NCBI GenBank assembly: GCA_046328505.1
Contig: JAXLWL010000007.1
Span: 208,748-272,747 of the forward strand
Direction: 5' to 3'
DNA: 64,000 bases
DNA from: JBDHWG01 sp046328505
GTDB taxonomy: Bacteria > Chloroflexota > Anaerolineae > Epilineales > JAHCIE01
Shown here: positions 41,842 through 50,693 of the stretch, one piece after another
Numbering within the stretch: position 1 is the stretch's first letter
Layout: every line of letters starts with the position of its first letter
Notes under the pieces: model-generated
Seen by the model: only the letters and a program-made list of their open reading frames with translations
What the model was told of the DNA's origin: nothing
Database searches by the model: none
Translations under genes and position numbers: made by a program

Positions 41842-42795
41842 TCAACCTGCATCCAGAGACTGCAGCACGGGCACGAACGCTTCGACGCCTGCCAGCGTCA
41901 TGGGTGTCGGGAAGATCTGAACGTGATGGATGCCCGCTAGGGCGTGAGCGCGCAGTGCATCCGCAATTGCCTCGGGCTCGCCCGAAATTGCCTCCCCGGT
42001 AGGAGTTGGCTGCCCCAGGGGAGAGACTCGGATAGCCACCGAGCGCGCGAGAGTCGCGGGGTCGCGGCCGTGCGCTTCGCAGGCAGCATCAATGGTCGAG
42101 CGTAGCGGCGGGATTGAGTCAGCGTAACTCCGGCCGTGGACGAGCCAACCATTCCACATGTCAGCATACTCGGCCACCAGGCGCAACATCCGCGGCCCGT
42201 TGCCGAGCGTTCCGATCATAATGGGGGCGCCGAACGGCCTAGGGCCTCGCGGCCGCAGAAGGGCGCCCTGTATACGGTGGTACTCGCCGTCGAAATCCGA
42301 GACTTCCTCTCGCAGCATGCCACGGATGATCTGAATCGCTTCCTCGAAGCGTCCGACGCGATGATCGAAAGCAAAGCCGAATGCCCTATGCTCCCACTCG
42401 GCGTCGCCCGCTCCGATACCCAAAATCACACGTCCACCACTCACCTCGTCCAAAGTTTCGGCCATCCTGGCCAGCAGAGCCGGATTTCGGTAGCCTGCGC
42501 TGAGAACCAGTGTCCCCAGCTCGACTCGGGGCACGGCGGCGGCTAGCGCCGACAGCGTCGTCCAGCACTCCCAGCACCCGCGTTGCTCGGCGTCCATGGG
42601 GGTTGGCGCACCGCCGCGCCAGATAGGGGCGCCGCGCGGAGAGAGGAGGTGATCGACGAGCCACAGCGAGTCGAAGCCAACCTGCTCGGCGCGGCGGGCG
42701 ATCGCCAGGATGTCGCTCCAGTGTGGTGTCTCCCCGTCCATGAGCAAGGATTGATGTGGCAGATGTAATCCGACTTTGAGAGGACGCTTTACCAT
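41842..42795 (-). CDS. LLM-class flavin-dependent oxidoreductase
   Basis: Luciferase-like monooxygenase fold, 317 residues, using FMN or F420. Motifs: VGLHLPHQ at the N-terminus, DSLWLVDHLLSPRGAP near 42-57, LGTLVLSAGYRNPALLA near 92 and GRVILGIGAGDAEWEH near 122-137 (typical of F420-dependent members). The gene overlaps the Gfo/Idh/MocA stop by 7 bp, so the two are coupled. Its role next to sialidase-type genes is not obvious; oxidation of a sugar-derived or secondary metabolite is possible. A hairpin follows the stop. Confidence 0.88.
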   Translation of the reverse strand: MVKRPLKVGLHLPHQSLLMDGETPHWSDILAIARRAEQVGFDSLWLVDHLLSPRGAPIWRGGAPTPMDAEQRGCWECWTTLSALAAAVPRVELGTLVLSAGYRNPALLARMAETLDEVSGGRVILGIGAGDAEWEHRAFGFAFDHRVGRFEEAIQIIRGMLREEVSDFDGEYHRIQGALLRPRGPRPFGAPIMIGTLGNGPRMLRLVAEYADMWNGWLVHGRSYADSIPPLRSTIDAACEAHGRDPATLARSVAIRVSPLGQPTPTGEAISGEPEAIADALRAHALAGIHHVQIFPTPMTLAGVEAFVPVLQSLDAG

Positions 42796-43835
42796 CTTAC
42801 TTCCACCGTTCGTCCCGTTTCCGCACTTTCCACGGCGGCCAAAACCATGGCCAGGCTCTTGATGTTATCGGTACACACCGTTTCTGGAAGTGCTCCGGTT
42901 TGCACGCAGTGAACGAACTCACGGATGAGGCTGGCGTGCCCCTCGATCTTGTCCTCCGTACGGAATGGCGGTACCTCGACGGTCTCGACCGAAGACTGGA
43001 GACTCCCTGTGCGCTCAAGCCCTCCGACTTCGATCCTCTTTTCGGCAGCAACCGAATCGAAACTATCCCAGGTTGCGCTGCCCTCTTCCCCGATCAGCCG
43101 CCACGTGCTGTCAGGGCTGGTGTTCATCCCTTCGGAACACCAGCTCCCGCGGTAGGTGTACACGACGCCATCACTCATCTCGAATATGGCGACGGCAGAC
43201 GCTCCGTGAGCATACCAGGACCCCCTCGGATTCCACTCTCGACAGTAGACTGAGACCGGTTCTGCCATCGTGATGCAGCGCGCGGCGTCAAAGGTGTGGA
43301 TGGCCATGTCGAGCAGCAGAGGGTGACGCATGCTTTCACGAAAGCCGCCGAAGTGATTTCCCATGTAATGGCCGCTCTCGACCGTTGTGAGCGGCCCGAG
43401 GACACCGGATTGCAGCAAGGCGCGCAGACGCCGGACCATCGGATGGTAACGACGGTTCTGGGTGACCGCCAGAATCTTGCCGCTGTGCACCGCTTCGTCC
43501 GTCAGGCGGCGTGCTCCCTCGAGCGATACCGCCAGCGGTTTCTCGCTCAGAATGTGACACCCATGACGCAGTGCTGTCAGGCTGACATCGACGTGTGCTT
43601 CCGGCGACGTGCAATTGAAGAGGATGTCAGGTTCAGTTGCGTCCAGAACGGCATCGAGGTCTGTACCCACTAGCACGTCCGACAGCCCGAATTGTGCCGC
43701 CCGATGCTGGGCGTTGGCTTCCAGAACATCCAGCAGCCCGACAATTTCGAGGTCGGGAAGCGTCTCGACGGTCCTGAGCCACGTCTGGCTGATGCGGCCA
43801 CAGCCGGCCAGTACAACTCTCAGCGCGCCTGGCAA
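42789..43835 (-). CDS. Gfo/Idh/MocA-family oxidoreductase
   Basis: 348-residue NAD(P)-dependent sugar or sialic-acid dehydrogenase family member. The Rossmann part has VVLAGCGRISQTWLRTVE near 7-24 and the conserved EKPLAVSLEGARRL near 96-109; the second domain has HTFDAARCITMAEP near 178 with the His. The start is TTG at 43835, nine bases after AGGAG. It starts 11 bp after the long BNR/sialidase gene and overlaps the LLM gene by 7 bp. Family members include anhydro-sialic-acid oxidoreductases, which fits the context; a general sugar dehydrogenase is the alternative. Confidence 0.88.
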   Translation of the reverse strand: MPGALRVVLAGCGRISQTWLRTVETLPDLEIVGLLDVLEANAQHRAAQFGLSDVLVGTDLDAVLDATEPDILFNCTSPEAHVDVSLTALRHGCHILSEKPLAVSLEGARRLTDEAVHSGKILAVTQNRRYHPMVRRLRALLQSGVLGPLTTVESGHYMGNHFGGFRESMRHPLLLDMAIHTFDAARCITMAEPVSVYCREWNPRGSWYAHGASAVAIFEMSDGVVYTYRGSWCSEGMNTSPDSTWRLIGEEGSATWDSFDSVAAEKRIEVGGLERTGSLQSSVETVEVPPFRTEDKIEGHASLIREFVHCVQTGALPETVCTDNIKSLAMVLAAVESAETGRTVEVRW

Positions 43836-43846
43836 GGTGTTTTCTC

Positions 43847-45529
43847 CTACAAGTCTCGGATGTTGAAAGAGTAGGCGTGCAACTGGCTTTTCTGGAGCGG
43901 CACGCCCTTGTTCGTCGTCTCGGCCACCACTACATCGCCATTTGCCAACTCCACCCAGGTTGTATAGCCGTTGTCCGGGAAGCCTTCGGTATTCTCGGCC
44001 AGTTCTATCCAGTGGTCGATCTCATACTGATTGAGGTACGTCCCATCGGCCGCGTTCCATCGCCATTGGTGCTCACGCGTCTCATCGAGAGTCTGATACA
44101 GGACCTTGCGCAAAGATACGCCGCCGGTAAAGGCCCCGACGCTGCCGAAGTACGAACGGTCCCACGGCTGCTCCCGATGATTCGCGACACGTGCGATTTC
44201 CTCCCCATCGACAAACACGCGCACAAGACCGGCCTCGCTCTGGACGCGAAGTGTACGCCACGCCCGCAGATCGACCGCTTTCCTCACAACCCAAGGATGA
44301 CCGGCCTGATTCGGACTAATGTGCAGCCAGGTCGGTGCGGCAGTGAGAACAATACCGACACGCGCAACCTGGAGCCGGAAGCGTGGCGCGTCGTCCCCGC
44401 CATCCAGCCGCATCTCCGCCTCGAATACCACGTGCGTCCTCTGATAATCAGGTGGCAAGAGCTCATAGCGAATCGGGGTTTCGTAGGCACATTGAAGGCG
44501 TAGGGCATCGGGCCCTAACTCGACGAGATGCTGGTTGCGGCTGACCTCGCGAGCAGGCGCGTTGGGGTAGTGCTCGCCGATCGGGCCGGCGAAGACAGGC
44601 GCTAAGCGGCCGCGGTTTCCGCCAGCAATGGAGACCTGATACCCGTGATCCTTCTCAATATCGCCTACCCATGCGCACGACGCGGGCCTCCCCGCCATAT
44701 CGCGATAGGTCACGAAAAACCGCCCATCGGACAGGATACCGCAATAAGGGCGGTCGCCGCTGAAGGGCGCCTCTATGGGCTTCGACCAGCTCTTGCCGCG
44801 ATCATCGGAGAAGCTGAAGTAGCAGGGATAGTTGTTGTGGTTGTTCTCACGCATCACGCAAACGAGACGGCCACTCGCGAGCTGCACAATTGCACCCTCA
44901 CAGAAGTTGTGGACATCATCTGAAGCGATGCTAACCAGCTCGGGCCATGTCCGCCCGCCGTCCATGGAGCGAGAGACAAACTGGCCGATCTTCAGTGTCC
45001 GCGCCACGCCGAAGTGCGACCCCATGAGGAGGGTGTCATCGTCTAGCTGGACGACCTGGTCCGGTTCAATGCCAGGAACCCCGGTTTGATAGGGTCCGCT
45101 CCATGTCTCGCCGTCGTCCGTGCTCCACCAGGCACAGATGCCGGGCTTCTGCGACTCGTGGGCATGTGCCATGTCATCCTTGTCGCAGTTGATAACAAGG
45201 CGCCCGTCGCGCAATCGGCTGATACGAGGGGTGATCCACGGCTCGCGCTCAACGGTCTCGGCAGATCCCCAGAAGTCGACGGGTGAGCCGTCGGCGATGA
45301 TGCGCCTATCCCCCCAGGTATGTCCACCGTCAGCGCTCTGCAGGAGGATAATGCGCGAGTAATGGAAAGGGATGTGCTGGTCGGCTTCGAGAAACACGCA
45401 CAGGATGCGCCCGTCAGGCAGCAGGCAGAAGTCGGGATTCTTGGCAAAATGGTGCGGGTCGGCGTAGAACACCTCGGTAGACTGAGACGCGATTCGTCGA
45501 GGAAGAACCTTGCGGTCGGGGATAGCCAT
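43847..45529 (-). CDS. BNR/sialidase-family protein with C-terminal lectin-like domain
   Basis: 560 residues. A beta-propeller with Asp boxes SADGGHTWGD, STDDGETWSG, SMDGGRTWPE and SDDRGKSWSK covers about 20-330. A second part (about 340-490) looks like a LamG/jelly-roll domain: VVFEAEMRLDGGDDAPRFRL, WRTLRVQSEAGLVRVFVDGE, typical of sugar-binding or glycosidase accessory domains. The propeller closes with VELANGDVVVAETTNK. No signal peptide is seen. Start at 45529 with GAGGTTGAC upstream. It heads the dehydrogenase/LLM transcript. Together with the 392-residue sialidase gene it makes two propeller enzymes in the region; substrate is inferred. Confidence 0.8.
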   Translation of the reverse strand: MAIPDRKVLPRRIASQSTEVFYADPHHFAKNPDFCLLPDGRILCVFLEADQHIPFHYSRIILLQSADGGHTWGDRRIIADGSPVDFWGSAETVEREPWITPRISRLRDGRLVINCDKDDMAHAHESQKPGICAWWSTDDGETWSGPYQTGVPGIEPDQVVQLDDDTLLMGSHFGVARTLKIGQFVSRSMDGGRTWPELVSIASDDVHNFCEGAIVQLASGRLVCVMRENNHNNYPCYFSFSDDRGKSWSKPIEAPFSGDRPYCGILSDGRFFVTYRDMAGRPASCAWVGDIEKDHGYQVSIAGGNRGRLAPVFAGPIGEHYPNAPAREVSRNQHLVELGPDALRLQCAYETPIRYELLPPDYQRTHVVFEAEMRLDGGDDAPRFRLQVARVGIVLTAAPTWLHISPNQAGHPWVVRKAVDLRAWRTLRVQSEAGLVRVFVDGEEIARVANHREQPWDRSYFGSVGAFTGGVSLRKVLYQTLDETREHQWRWNAADGTYLNQYEIDHWIELAENTEGFPDNGYTTWVELANGDVVVAETTNKGVPLQKSQLHAYSFNIRDL

Positions 45530-45988
45530 GTCAACCTCACACAACTCGGGACCTGCACCGGGAGATGATGTCACATATCCTACATGACGCCAGAATGAAG
45601 CTTATCATAGCTCACGATCGCTGTCAAGGACGTTCTCGACATTCTGGACATATTGAAGAGGAGTGGCGAAGTGGGGCATCGAGCGTGCCCCGTCGGTGTC
45701 TGTATCGCAACGACCCCGGTGATGTATAGTTAAGTACGCTGCCACTAGGCGCTGGCAGATTCTCCATGCTTGGCTTCCCATCTAGCTCCGGCGAGCACTG
45801 GCGCATCCATTATCTGGCTAGTTCGCCACAGGCGCCATTTTCTCCACGGCAACCGAAACGAATCCGGAAAGGAACCATCAAAGATTCGTAGGCACGGAAC
45901 ACGCATGCCTCAACTAGCCCCAAAGGTCCCGGACGCATATAATCGCTTGTCGTGTGGCAGGCACAAAGTGACCTTGCATGGAATTAGT
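45530..45988. other. 459-bp gene-free region left of the ISL3 element
   Basis: No supportable gene. A TTGACA (45627-45622, minus) lies upstream of the BNR gene, with a weak -10 TAAGCT at 17 bp. A hairpin CTGCCA / TGGCAG occurs at 45739-45758. The bases next to the ISL3 end do not match those on its other side. Confidence 0.5.
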
Positions 45989-46096
45989 GGCTCTTCCGCA
46001 TCTTGCGTGAAAAGGCTGTGGGCCAGGCCAGCGCATGCCTATACTCTAGGGTGACTTAGCCAATCTGCCTGGGACCCTGGCAGCTAGAAATGATGA

Positions 46097-47637
46097 ATGT
46101 CTCCTGTCACCCTGCCCTTTGCTTTGCCGGGCTGTGCCGTCGACGAGATCACTACAACCGATACGAGCATTGTCGTCGTCGCCCATCCCACCAGCCCGTC
46201 TGCGTCGTGTCCAAACTGTGGCTACACCTCGACACGTGTCCACAGCCACTACACACGACGACCTTTCGATTTGCCGGTCAGCGACAAAGCCGTGCGGCTC
46301 CAGTTGCACGTCCGCCGCTTCTTCTGTGACAATGCCCCCTGTTCCCAGCGTACCTTTGTGGAGCGCTTGCCCGACGTGGTTGCCGTACGAGCTCAACGGA
46401 CAACGCGCTTGATCCAGGCCTTGCAGGTCGTCGCGTTCGCCCTCGGCGGTCAAGCCGCGGCACGGGTGGTCGCCTTTCTCCACATGGATGCCAGTGCCGA
46501 TACCCTGTTACGGGTTGTGCATCGAGCCTCAGTGATGACGCATCCTACGCCCCGTGTGCTGGGCGTCGATGACTTCGCCTACCGCAAAGGCTGCACCCAT
46601 GGCACCCTGTTGGTCGATCTGGAGCGTCATCGCGTGCTGGATATGCTCGAGGATCGCAGCGCGGATACACTCGCCAAGTGGCTGCGCCACCATCCGGGTG
46701 TTGAATGGATCAGCCGTGATCGGTCGACTGAATATGCTCGTGGCGCCACCGAAGGCGCGCCCACAGCGGCCCAGATTGCCGATCGCTGGCATCTGCTGCA
46801 GAACCTCAGGCAAGCTCTGCAACGCCAGCTCAGCCGGATGCAAGCCCAATTGCTCGCCTTGCCTCAGCCGACCATGCCTATCGAGGCCACAAACACACCC
46901 GCGCCGATTCGTCGCCGACGGCGGTCACGCACAAGGGGCGAGGAAGTGGCTCAGCAAGCCAGCCGCGCCCGACGCTACGAGCGCTACCAGGCCGTACGAG
47001 CTCTGCATCAGCAAGGGGTGAGCATCGTTCAGATTGGCAGGCAGCTCGAACTCAGCCCGACGACGGTGCGCAAGTTCGTGTACGCGGATACCTTCCCTGA
47101 GCGGGCACCCCACCGCGTTCGCCCCGCCATGCTCGCACCCTACGAGGCGTATCTCTCCGCACGCTTGCGTGAGGGATGTCGAAACGCCTCGCAGTTGTGG
47201 CGTGAGGTTCAGGCGCAAGGCTTTCCTGGTTCGCCGCGAAACGTGATACGCTGGGTACATGAGCGACGCGACGTAGCCGATCCCAATACCCCAAAGAAGC
47301 ACCTCACTTCACCGATGACCGATCACTCCTCGTCGCTGGCTCGGAGCCTACCTTCGTCACGGCAATTGGCCTGGCTCTTGGTTCTGGATGGCTCCCGTTT
47401 GGACGCCGACCAAACCGCGACCCTCGCACGCATTCGACAAGCCCCTGAAGTCGAGACAGCCTATCAGTTCGCCCAACGTTTTCAAGGGATGGTGTGTCGA
47501 CGTCGGGCAGCAGAGTTGGACGAATGGCTCAAAGCGTGCGACGAGAGCAAGCTGGCTGATCTGCAAACCTTTGCGGCGGGACTACGCCGTGATTACGCGG
47601 CTGTGCGTGCTGCCCTAGCCGAACCTTTCAGCAACGG
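46097..47637 (+). pseudogene. ISL3 transposase, 5' part (split)
   Basis: ISL3 transposase whose first 513 codons are intact: zinc-finger SCPNCGYTSTRVHSHYTRRP near 37, DDE core with RVLGVDDFAYRKG near 152, HPGVEWISRDRSTEYA near 200, and C-terminal ALAEPFSNG. The coding sequence then enters the inserted recombinase element and becomes non-homologous. The missing 34 codons resume at 50152, so the catalytic Glu of the EGQ...K motif is separated. The split protein should be inactive unless the insert leaves. Confidence 0.9.
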
Positions 47638-47668
47638 GCACGTTGCATACTGCACCTCGTCTCCTGGA

Positions 47669-49705
47669 TCAGCGTGTTCCACGTCTGGAAGGTCGCCCAT
47701 GATATCGAGCCGGCAACGGGGAGACTGGCAGTTGGAACAGATAGCAGCCTCGCTCGTCGTAACGCTCGCCTCGAATGAGGCCTCGATGGAACCAAGCCCA
47801 CACTGTGGGGGCTGTCACGCCCAGCTGTTCGGCCAATTCGTCCACAGTCAACAGACCACGCTCTCGTAGACGCGTGTACCGATCCTTCAAGTGATGCGCG
47901 CGGCGCAACGCGGAGACATGGCTGCCCTGGAAGGACAACCCCGCGAACGTGCGGTAGCCTTGGTCGTTGAGGCGCTTGGCGACGTCGGTATCTGTGTACG
48001 TATCCAACAGCCGATCTATCTCGGCCAACGTCTCCGACGGCGTCAGTCGCGACTGAGCAAATGGTGGCGGCAGCGGAACGTTGAGCGTCCGCGTCGCTCC
48101 GCCCTTGAACCGAACCTGGGCGATAATGCTCGCCTCCTTCTTCAAAGTGACATCCTCGATCACCAGGCGCAGGATGCGTTTGCGTTCACGCGTGGGCGTC
48201 CGGGGATCGCGCCAAAAACGACCGAAAGCCTCAGGCAATTCCAACATCGCTTGCCGTTCTTCGGCACTGACTTGCGTCTGATCCTGGCTGCGTTGCTGCT
48301 CCGCTGCCTCACGCGCCACAGCGAGCGCACGCAACTTGGCATTCCACTCCGCTTCCAGGACCTCGGCGACCAGACGGTTGTCAGGATCCACGCGCAGATA
48401 CCGCCGCTGAGCCAGATCAGCTTCATACTGCGCCCGCTGGACCTGCAACTGGCGCAGTCGCTCAGCTTCGGCGGCCCGCGCGACAAGTTCATCTTGCACC
48501 ACCAGCGTGAGGGCCACTGCCTCCGGCGTAATCAGCTCAACGAGCAATGCGCCAATCGCCACATCGAGGTCACGACCAGGGATGCGCTGACATGGCTCGA
48601 CTTGTCCACGTTCGATACCCTCCCGCTGACACACATAGTCGGGCACAACGCGTTGCCCGCCACGTTGGTGATAACGGACCGTCATTCGCTCGCCACACCG
48701 ACCGCAGATCACCAATCCCTGCAACAGGGCTGGGCCTTCGCGTGGGGGAGCCAGTCGCCTCGGCGTGTAGGTCTGGCTATTCAAAGCCAATTGCTCCAGA
48801 TGTCGCTCATAGTCCTCCCACGTAATGTAGCCGACATGGGCGTCACGGATGACCACTTGCCACTGCTCGCGGGGTTGCATCTCAATGTGAACTTTGCCAT
48901 CGGCCGTTCTGGACGTGTGGGTACGCCCGAACACGAAGGCGCCGGCATAACAGGGATTGTGGAGGATACGCAGCACATCACTATGGCGCAGTTCGTCCCA
49001 GACGAGTTCTCCCTGATGCGGCCCCGTCCGCAACCGACGTGGGAATGGTACGTGCTCTTGATAGAAGGCGCGTACGGTCGCACACGCTGTCGCCGTACGC
49101 TCAAACGTGCGGAACAGGAATTGGATCGTGGATTGCACTTGCCGATCAGGATCAAGGACGACCCTCCCATCTTCGGCGTAGCAGATGCCAACCGGCAGGT
49201 GAAGTTTCAGGGCGCCCCGACGCGCTTTGCTCAGTATACCGCCTTGCAGTCGGGCGCGCAAGACGTACAGCTCCGCCTCGCTCATGGTGCCCTTCAGACC
49301 TAGCAGAAGCCGATCATTGAAGGTCGCCGGGTCGTACAGACCGTCCTCGTCGAGGATGAGTGTGCCCGTGAGGGCGCAGATTTCCAGCAATTGGTGCCAG
49401 TCACTGGAACTGCGGGCGAGGCGTGAGACCTCCAACCCCAACACGAGGCCGACTTTGCCCAAGCCGACGTCGGCAACCAGGCGCCGAAAGCCGACCCGGT
49501 CGGCGGAGGCACCAGATTGGCCGAGATCCTGGTCAATGACGACGACGCGCTCCGCTGCCCAACCGAGAGCCAGAGCGCGCTCACGAAGGGCATATTGACG
49601 CGCGGTACTCTCGGTGTTCTCGAACACCTGTTGAAGAGTACTTTGGCGGACATACAAACACGCCAGGCGCTGTAGGTGACGAGCCGTGATCTGCTGGGGC
49701 ATCAT
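47669..49705 (-). CDS. Large serine recombinase with C-terminal excisionase-like HTH
   Basis: 678-residue site-specific recombinase. The N-terminal resolvase domain has catalytic Ser in YVRQSTLQQV near 20, then DLGQSGASADRVGF and GLEVSRLARSSSDW. A recombinase domain (about 160-290) contains WDELRHSDVLRILHNPCYAG; a zinc ribbon near 345 has CGRCGERM and a later VCQREG...C. Long helical coils follow. The last 60 residues hold LTVDELAEQLGVTAPTVWAW, an excisionase/MerR-type HTH rarely fused to this enzyme. The ATG at 49705 overlaps the stop of the 43-codon ORF (ATGA), with AGGAGG upstream. It should cut the element in or out. Confidence 0.9.
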   Translation of the reverse strand: MMPQQITARHLQRLACLYVRQSTLQQVFENTESTARQYALRERALALGWAAERVVVIDQDLGQSGASADRVGFRRLVADVGLGKVGLVLGLEVSRLARSSSDWHQLLEICALTGTLILDEDGLYDPATFNDRLLLGLKGTMSEAELYVLRARLQGGILSKARRGALKLHLPVGICYAEDGRVVLDPDRQVQSTIQFLFRTFERTATACATVRAFYQEHVPFPRRLRTGPHQGELVWDELRHSDVLRILHNPCYAGAFVFGRTHTSRTADGKVHIEMQPREQWQVVIRDAHVGYITWEDYERHLEQLALNSQTYTPRRLAPPREGPALLQGLVICGRCGERMTVRYHQRGGQRVVPDYVCQREGIERGQVEPCQRIPGRDLDVAIGALLVELITPEAVALTLVVQDELVARAAEAERLRQLQVQRAQYEADLAQRRYLRVDPDNRLVAEVLEAEWNAKLRALAVAREAAEQQRSQDQTQVSAEERQAMLELPEAFGRFWRDPRTPTRERKRILRLVIEDVTLKKEASIIAQVRFKGGATRTLNVPLPPPFAQSRLTPSETLAEIDRLLDTYTDTDVAKRLNDQGYRTFAGLSFQGSHVSALRRAHHLKDRYTRLRERGLLTVDELAEQLGVTAPTVWAWFHRGLIRGERYDERGCYLFQLPVSPLPARYHGRPSRRGTR

Positions 49706-49833
49706 CGTTGCACCTCCTGAAGTGATGTTGGACACCAGTACGTGCAAGGATGCCTGCCAATGGGATCAGGGTCAACGCCTAACATAGAACGAAGGCCTAC
49801 TAAAGTCGGCTGCGCCGCGCTGTCTTGGCTCAT
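49702..49833 (-). CDS. Small 43-residue protein coupled to the recombinase
   Basis: The ATG at 49833 overlaps the DUF5372 stop (ATGA) and has GGAGGGAGCACC upstream; its TGA overlaps the recombinase ATG. The product begins MSQDSAAQPTLVGLRSMLG and ends CTYWCPTSLQEVQR, with two Cys close together. Triple ATGA coupling and a strong RBS support a real gene. No known family was recognised; it may be a recombination accessory or only a coupling leader. Confidence 0.6.
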   Translation of the reverse strand: MSQDSAAQPTLVGLRSMLGVDPDPIGRHPCTYWCPTSLQEVQR

Positions 49834-50117
49834 GGTGCTCCCTCCTGATCCCCTCCATTGAGACGGCGGAGCAGAGCGAGCAGAGACTGGAGGTCGTGGA
49901 GCCGTAGAACAGTTCGTCCATCCGCGAGCAGAACAAAAGGGTCGGGGGGGCCAAGGTCGGTCCAAGCAGTAGGGAGAGAGCAAACACGACCGGTGATGGG
50001 GTCCTGGAAGAGCACGCGGGACTCGCCCCAAGACTCCCGTCGGGCGAGGAGGGGAAAGTGTTGTCCCGACAAGGGATGAAAGGGGTGGGTGACGGTGAAG
50101 ACAACCTCACCATCCAT
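49830..50117 (-). CDS. DUF5372/Y4bD-type accessory protein of recombinase elements
   Basis: About 95 residues. Conserved segments VVFTVTHPFHPLSGQHFPLL, ESWGESRVLFQDPITGRV and LPTAWTDLGPPDPFVLLADG match the small protein commonly found next to serine recombinases (Y4bD/Y4pK type). The ATG at 50117 is chosen; a TTG at 50138 in the same frame is near the element end and has no RBS. It is the first gene of the coupled set. Its function is unknown, perhaps DNA or recombinase binding. Confidence 0.75.
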   Translation of the reverse strand: MDGEVVFTVTHPFHPLSGQHFPLLARRESWGESRVLFQDPITGRVCSLPTAWTDLGPPDPFVLLADGRTVLRLHDLQSLLALLRRLNGGDQEGAP

Positions 50118-50151
50118 GCAATTAGGTGTAGTTGTCAATTCATCCGAACGG

Positions 50152-50254
50152 CCAGCTCGAGGGTCAGATCAACCGCCTGAAGATGCTCAAGCGGCAGATG
50201 TACGGGCGGGCTCACTTTGACCTGCTGCGTCGGCGCGTCCTCCAAGCCGCCTGA
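50152..50254 (+). pseudogene. ISL3 transposase, 3' part
   Basis: In frame with the AACGG core, codons read NGQLEGQINRLKMLKRQMYG and end RRRVLQAA-stop at 50254, the standard ISL3 C-terminus. Joining to codon 512 at 47633 gives an uninterrupted 547-residue transposase, which shows the insertion was in-frame with respect to the core. Confidence 0.9.
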
Positions 50255-50260
50255 CCCGTT

Positions 50261-50644
50261 TCACGCAAGATGCGGAAGAGCCATCGCAAACCCAGGTGGC
50301 GCTTGATATTGGTAAGTCACCGGGCCTCCGCCTCCGCCTCCTGAGAGGACACGCCCGTTGCTCGTCCGAATGTTGATCGAGTCCACCACGTTACCATACC
50401 GGCCATCTATCTGCACGATATGCTCGTTAGCAGCCAGATCAATGGACTGTTCCATCCCGCCAAAGCCGCCGTGGTGGGGCAGGTCTACGAGGTTGCCACT
50501 CCTGTTCTCATGCGTCATTTGAACCGAATCAACTAAGGTTCCGGTGCGGATCGTCACTCTCGCTACTCTCGAACCCGGTGCGAAGAGGGGTTCGTCGTTG
50601 AAGGCTGCTCCACCGCCCCCGCCCGAAGGCCCCATGACTGGCAC
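50261..50644 (-). CDS. Jacalin-type lectin domain protein, truncated by ISL3
   Basis: About 127 residues. The fold is recognisable from the Gly-rich start GPSGGGGGAAFNDEPLFAPG, then RVARVTIRTGTLVDSVQMTH, GGFGGMEQSIDLAANEHIVQ and GNVVDSINIRTSNGRVLSGG; the usual C-terminal GRSG..LDAIG sheet is missing. The last residues ALPHLA and the stop codon come from the ISL3 terminal repeat. The start is GTG at 50644 with AAGGAGG upstream. It is 50 bp after the 593-residue gene and probably forms an operon with it. Jacalin domains bind mannose- or galactose-type sugars; the truncated one may be non-functional. Confidence 0.75.
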   Translation of the reverse strand: MPVMGPSGGGGGAAFNDEPLFAPGSRVARVTIRTGTLVDSVQMTHENRSGNLVDLPHHGGFGGMEQSIDLAANEHIVQIDGRYGNVVDSINIRTSNGRVLSGGGGGGPVTYQYQAPPGFAMALPHLA

Positions 50645-50693
50645 AATGCCCTCCTTTTCTCTCTGTCTCTCTGTTAATCGATGCATCTGAAGA

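Larger units (their letters stand above)
47638..50151 (-). mobile_element. Serine-recombinase element (about 2.5 kb) inside the ISL3 transposase
   Basis: AACGG occurs at both edges (47633-47637 and 50147-50151), consistent with a short crossover core. Inside are three overlapping minus-strand genes: DUF5372-type, 43-codon ORF and large serine recombinase. Weak similarity TTGCATACTGCACC / TTGACAACTACACC is seen near the ends, but no clear long inverted repeat. Confidence 0.82.
45989..50282 (+). mobile_element. ISL3-family element interrupted by a second element
   Basis: Perfect 24-bp inverted repeats starting GGCTCTTCCGCATC lie at 45989-46012 and 50259-50282; GGCTCTTC is typical of ISL3 ends. 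Without the nested insert the element would be about 1.78 kb. Expected 8-bp duplications are absent: GAATTAGT on the left, ATCGCAAA on the right. Confidence 0.9.

Noticed and set aside
45900..45988. Possible continuation of the jacalin gene on the far side of ISL3 (FHARS in one frame)
   Set aside because: Preceded by a stop and not followed by other jacalin residues; flanking 8-mers also differ.
45770..46054. 94-codon plus-strand frame running into the ISL3 terminal repeat
   Set aside because: No RBS, no family features and codon use unlike genes; left as intergenic.
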